Assembly: GCA_018678395.1 (NCBI GenBank) | Contig: JAHHMJ010000100.1 | Location: 1-8,758, forward strand | Source of the DNA: Gemmatimonadota bacterium | GTDB taxonomy: Bacteria; Gemmatimonadota; Gemmatimonadetes; Longimicrobiales; Gaopeijiaceae | Length of the DNA stretch: 8,758 nucleotides | Direction of reading: 5' to 3' | Shown: piece after piece, positions 7,197 to 8,758 of the stretch | Layout of the letters: each line of letters starts with the position of its first letter | How positions within the stretch are numbered: position 1 is the stretch's first letter | Made by a program: the position numbers and the translations under genes | The notes under the pieces: model-generated | Told to the model about the DNA's origin: nothing | Database searches by the model: none | Seen by the model: the letters and a program-made list of their open reading frames with translations, nothing else

Positions 7197-7393
7197 GCGA
7201 GGTCGCCCCCACCTTCGCCGACCGGGACGCCCCAGCGTCGGGCTGGCCCGCGACTCCGAGGTGGCCTGTCGGCGTGCCGCGAGCAATTCTGAAAGGAGCG
7301 AGCCGGTCGCATGAGCTACGCTCGACCTGCGCCAAAGCCGTTGCGCACCGGCCCCTGGCCTGGCGCGCCACACACACCAGTCAGGGGAGTCTC
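7197..7393. other. Non-coding stretch after the protease gene
   Basis: No convincing gene is seen between the protease stop and the ATG at 7394. It contains a weak stem-loop soon after the stop (GACGC 7226-7230, loop CCCA, GCGTC 7235-7239, no T-tract) that may end the operon transcript, and a perfect 10-base palindrome TGGCGCGCCA at 7361-7370 of unknown meaning. AGGAG at 7294-7298 precedes an ATG at 7311 by an unusually long 12 bases. Confidence 0.4.
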
Positions 7394-7583
7394 ATGGGAC
7401 GAGGTTCGGAAGTGCACATCCGCCTGCGGGGCCTCGCGACAGCGGCCATGGTGGTGGCCGCGATCGGTGGCGCCGCCCCCCATGGCGGGTGATCGACCCG
7501 AGGGACTGACCGGTGCGTGGTTCGAGGCGCGCTGCGACGAGCGCGACCCCGATGCGCCCTCCTTCCGTCGGATCGGCAACTAG
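7311..7583 (+). CDS. Alternative 90-aa reading frame, doubtful
   Basis: An intact frame runs from ATG 7311 to TAG 7581-7583. It is the competing explanation for the same bases as the frameshifted small exported protein at 7394-7583. Its first 57 codons have more A/T third positions than its last 33, and they give a Pro/Trp/Arg-rich sequence with no signal peptide or known motif. The last third (GLTGAWFEARCDERD and following) is the part that looks protein-like, and it is shared by both interpretations. I consider this the weaker reading. Confidence 0.22.
   Translation: MSYARPAPKPLRTGPWPGAPHTPVRGVSWDEVRKCTSACGASRQRPWWWPRSVAPPPMAGDRPEGLTGAWFEARCDERDPDAPSFRRIGN
7383..7389 (+). promoter_or_regulatory. 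Ribosome binding site before the small broken gene
   Basis: AGGGGAG lies four bases before the ATG at 7394. It is the main reason to prefer that start over the longer overlapping frame from 7311. Confidence 0.45.
7394..7583 (+). pseudogene. Small exported-protein gene, apparently frameshifted at a C6 tract
   Basis: From the ATG at 7394, behind a good Shine-Dalgarno, the frame encodes a basic N-terminus (with RLRG) and a hydrophobic Ala/Val stretch (LATAAMVVAAIGGAAP) that looks like a signal peptide, then stops at TGA 7490-7492 after 32 codons. Removing one base from the six-C run at 7476-7481 joins this frame to the one ending at TAG 7581-7583. The result is a secreted protein of about 62 residues whose mature part reads GLTGAWFEARCDERD then DPDAPSFRRIGN. 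Third-position G+C looks alike on both sides of the junction. Possible explanations are a real frameshift (dead gene), a sequencing or assembly indel in the C run, or a remnant of a longer lost gene. The product is not recognised. It lies 197 bases after the protease gene on the same strand. Confidence 0.4.
7442..7461 (+). repeat. Perfect 7-bp hairpin upstream of the C6 tract
   Basis: GCGGCCA (7442-7448), six-base loop, TGGCCGC (7455-7461). It lies 14 bases before the run of six C. A second small stem, CCGCC (7473-7477) with GGCGG (7484-7488), overlaps the C run itself. These may be no more than a consequence of Ala/Val codon choice. Confidence 0.35.
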
Positions 7584-7589
7584 ACGCGC

Positions 7590-7605
7590 GCGACGCCTCC
7601 GTCGC
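7590..7605. terminator. Perfect 6-bp stem-loop between convergent genes
   Basis: GCGACG (7590-7595), loop CCTC, CGTCGC (7600-7605). It lies in the 28-base gap between the TAG at 7583 and the stop of the minus-strand membrane protein gene at 7612, where a two-way terminator would be expected. No T-tract is present. Confidence 0.4.
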
Positions 7606-7611
7606 TCGGAC

Positions 7612-8181
7612 TCAGCTCGGCCAGAGCCAGCCGAATACACCCGCCGTGACGAGCGCGTAGACGACCCCGTCCAGGAAGTCCTTGGTTGCGGCCGACCGGC
7701 TCCATCCCCAGAAGATCGCCTTCGGGAAGGCACCCATCGAATGACCCAGCAACGCGACGGCTCCGGTGACCTGGAAGACCTTCAGGTAGTCCGTCCCGAC
7801 CGGCAGGGTCACGGCTCCGACGTACGCGACCAGCACGCCCATCAGGAGCAGGTAGAGGAAGTTCTTGCCGAGGGTCGGCCCCATGTTGAGCATCTGAGCC
7901 TTGGGGAGGACCATGATGTAGGCCGGTGTCCCCCCTTCGACCTTCGCCACCCACTCGGGATCCTCCTGCGGGTTCTTCGCCTGCCCGGGATGTGGCATGA
8001 GGTACATCCCCGGGGCGAGACCCGAGCCGCCCACGGCCTGCATCGCCGCGTCCTCGTCCGGAAGCGGGCTCCAGTCCGACTTGTGGTGAGGAAGGACCAC
8101 CCAGAGAACGAAGCCGGCCACGAAGGTGGCGACGGCAGAGACGACGATCGGCAGCCAGAGCGAAGCGAGGGAGAGCAGCAT
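7612..8181 (-). CDS. Conserved-hypothetical-type four-helix inner membrane protein (189 aa)
   Basis: Integral membrane protein with four predicted helices: about 5-29 (LWLPIVVSAVATFVAGFVLWVVL), 105-126, 135-154 and 168-187. After the first helix comes a soluble stretch of about 70 residues with HHKSDW and LPDEDAAMQAV, a Gly/Pro-rich segment (GLAPGMYLMPHP) and a Lys/Glu-rich part ending in YIMVLPKAQMLNMG before helix 2. I recall uncharacterised proteins of this layout (first helix, H-K-x-D-W, x-D-E-D-A, G-x-Y-x-x-P, four helices) in environmental phyla such as Gemmatimonadota, but know no function. The frame is open upstream to 8445, but that extension is Arg/Pro-rich and unlike a protein. The ATG at 8181 has GAGGAG eight bases before it and starts directly with the hydrophobic segment. 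The gene is monocistronic as far as can be seen and converges on the protease side. Confidence 0.88.
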   Translation of the reverse strand: MLLSLASLWLPIVVSAVATFVAGFVLWVVLPHHKSDWSPLPDEDAAMQAVGGSGLAPGMYLMPHPGQAKNPQEDPEWVAKVEGGTPAYIMVLPKAQMLNMGPTLGKNFLYLLLMGVLVAYVGAVTLPVGTDYLKVFQVTGAVALLGHSMGAFPKAIFWGWSRSAATKDFLDGVVYALVTAGVFGWLWPS

Positions 8182-8318
8182 GAATGCGACTCCTCGGTTG
8201 GGAGGGACATGAGGCCGATGCCCCCAACACCCACTCGGTCCCATGCTTCGGTCAACCCTGATGTGTTCCTGGCCCGCCGGTATGCGGGACGAGGGCGACG
8301 CCCGGACGATCGTCGCCG
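8182..8318. other. Upstream region of the membrane protein gene
   Basis: Non-coding stretch expected to hold the promoter of the minus-strand membrane protein gene. On the minus strand TTGACC (8255-8250) matches a -35 hexamer in five of six positions, but nothing like a -10 box follows at the right distance. One GGACCG (plus strand CGGTCC, 8236-8241), the hexamer found four times in the 2887-3063 region, lies just downstream of it. A single copy may be chance. Confidence 0.3.
8190..8195 (-). promoter_or_regulatory. Ribosome binding site of the four-helix membrane protein
   Basis: The minus strand reads GAGGAG eight bases before the ATG at 8181-8179, which decides this start against the longer open frame reaching 8445. 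Confidence 0.7.
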
Positions 8319-8525
8319 TCAGCCGCCTCCGATCGCCCGTCGCAGTGCGGGGGAAAGGGGAATCACGGACTGCAAGGCAGCGAGATCGGGGATCTGGGCC
8401 CACAGGTCCAGGTAGATCGGCAGCCCTCCGCGCACCGGGACCCACACCCGGGGTGCGTCGATCTGCATGAGCGTGGCCGCCGCGGTGAGACGTAGGTGGG
8501 GGCGCCCGAGTGCGTCGCGATGCAT
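8319..8525 (-). CDS. Doubtful small protein (68 aa) of unknown function
   Basis: The ATG at 8525-8523 (after MHRD) opens 68 codons to a TGA at 8321-8319. The product has a protein-like composition (TLMQIDAPRVWVPVRGG, then PIYLDLWAQIPDLAALQSV) and mostly G or C third positions, better than the overlapping plus-strand frames. It has no signal peptide, membrane segment or motif I know. No Shine-Dalgarno precedes the ATG. A TTG at 8558 would add 11 Arg-rich residues, but sits at the base of a strong hairpin. The frame has no stop up to the right window edge, so this could also be the degraded tail of a longer coding sequence. I would keep it as hypothetical only. Confidence 0.35.
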   Translation of the reverse strand: MHRDALGRPHLRLTAAATLMQIDAPRVWVPVRGGLPIYLDLWAQIPDLAALQSVIPLSPALRRAIGGG

Positions 8526-8557
8526 GCGGCGGCGAAGGAATGGCCCGCGTCGGATCA

Positions 8558-8600
8558 ACGCGCCCCCGCGACCGGGCCGAGGCGATCGCGGGGGCTGCGT
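8558..8600 (-). terminator. Strong GC hairpin after the right-edge gene
   Basis: GCCCCCGCGA (8562-8571) is the exact reverse complement of TCGCGGGGGC (8586-8595), with a 14-base loop. Beyond a single unpaired T at 8596, ACGC (8558-8561) pairs with GCGT (8597-8600), giving a 14-bp stem with one bulge. It starts 29 bases downstream of the stop of the minus-strand gene that enters from the right, the usual place for a terminator. Only a short TTG follows on the minus strand, so it lacks the classical U-run. Confidence 0.55.
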
Positions 8601-8629
8601 CGGGGATGGCGGCGAGGCCGTCGCTCGCG

Positions 8630-8758
8630 TCAGCCGAAGTTCAGCATGAACTCGAAGGCCTCTGGGGGGATCGGCGCGGTAGCCTCGACATCGGCCGTCT
8701 GGTCGCAGATGAACTGGCCGGTCGACACCCGGCTGACGTCGATCCGGGACGTGCCGGA
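8630..8758 (-). CDS. C-terminal 42 residues of an unidentified protein (gene runs off right edge)
   Basis: On the minus strand the frame is open from the window edge to a TGA at 8632-8630. The fragment begins SGTSRIDVSRVSTGQFIC, continues through a Pro-rich stretch (TAPIPPEAFEF) and ends MLNFG. The third positions are GC-biased, the protein composition is normal, and a strong hairpin follows the stop, so I take this frame as the real one although another minus-strand frame is also open here. The G-Q-F-I-C segment resembles the last cysteine motif of the 909-aa lipoprotein (G-E-F-I-C), which may hint at another exported protein, but the match is too short to rely on. Family unknown. Confidence 0.62.
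   Translation of the reverse strand, partial: SGTSRIDVSRVSTGQFICDQTADVEATAPIPPEAFEFMLNFG

Noticed and set aside
7361..7370. Perfect palindrome TGGCGCGCCA
   Set aside because: Ten-base GC palindromes are expected by chance in DNA of this composition, and no second copy or neighbouring element gives it a role.
7446..7485. Two copies of CCATGG (7446-7451 and 7480-7485) near the C6 tract
   Set aside because: Short palindromes in Ala/Met codon context; too short to suggest recombination or a regulatory site.
8250..8255. TTGACC -35-like hexamer on the minus strand
   Set aside because: No acceptable -10 hexamer lies 16-19 bases downstream, so I do not call a promoter.
7513..8415. 300-codon plus-strand open frame across the membrane protein gene
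   Set aside because: It is antisense to a convincing membrane protein and has the Arg/His/Asp-rich composition of a shadow frame.
8182..8445. 88-codon N-terminal extension of the four-helix membrane protein
   Set aside because: The extension is Arg/Pro-rich, while the ATG at 8181 has its own Shine-Dalgarno and begins the first membrane helix.
8243..8470. 75-codon plus-strand open frame overlapping the doubtful small minus-strand protein
   Set aside because: Arg/Gly/Ser-rich product with no ribosome binding site; the minus-strand reading has better composition and codon use.
1..8758. Mobile elements, CRISPR arrays, tRNA or rRNA genes
   Set aside because: No transposase-like product, no long direct or terminal inverted repeats, no regularly spaced repeats and no tRNA-like or rRNA-like sequence were seen on either strand.

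Overview
The window is GC-rich DNA (by eye roughly two thirds G+C) with strongly GC-biased third codon positions. It reads as the chromosome of a Gram-negative-type environmental bacterium. The best guess is Gemmatimonadota or a close neighbour: lipoproteins whose mature part starts Cys-Gly-Asp/Gly-Gly, an N-terminal beta domain with a paired-cysteine pattern I associate with that phylum, and a four-helix membrane protein of a type I recall there. This assignment is inference, since there is no rRNA or marker gene. I see no mobile element, CRISPR array, tRNA or rRNA.

Layout, left to right. (1) Positions 2-103 hold the C-terminal end of a plus-strand gene, converging on (2) a 909-residue lipoprotein on the minus strand (157-2886) that combines beta domains with a large unrecognised helical middle. 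(3) A 177-base divergent intergenic region (2887-3063) carries four copies of the hexamer CGGTCC/GGACCG in near-symmetric arrangement and a separate hairpin. (4) A two-gene plus-strand operon follows: a 232-residue lipoprotein (3064-3762), then by a 1-base stop/start overlap a 1144-residue secreted multidomain metzincin zinc protease (3762-7196) with two PKD domains, a Big_5-type Ig domain, the HExxHxxGxxH site and an Fn3-like C-terminus. (5) Positions 7197-7611 have no confident gene, but include a well-started signal-peptide-like reading frame that appears broken at a run of six C. (6) A 189-residue four-helix membrane protein lies on the minus strand (7612-8181). (7) The right end holds a doubtful small minus-strand reading frame, a strong hairpin, and the last 42 codons of another minus-strand gene entering from the right edge.

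The core of the window is a set of three exported proteins (two lipoproteins and one protease). By visual comparison they appear to share one beta-rich module, bracketed by cysteines about 140 residues apart in two of them. The divergent arrangement around a possible shared operator, the translational coupling and the shared module suggest one cell-surface or extracellular function built around the protease. Its substrate, and whether the small lipoprotein is an anchor, a chaperone or an inhibitor, cannot be read from the sequence.
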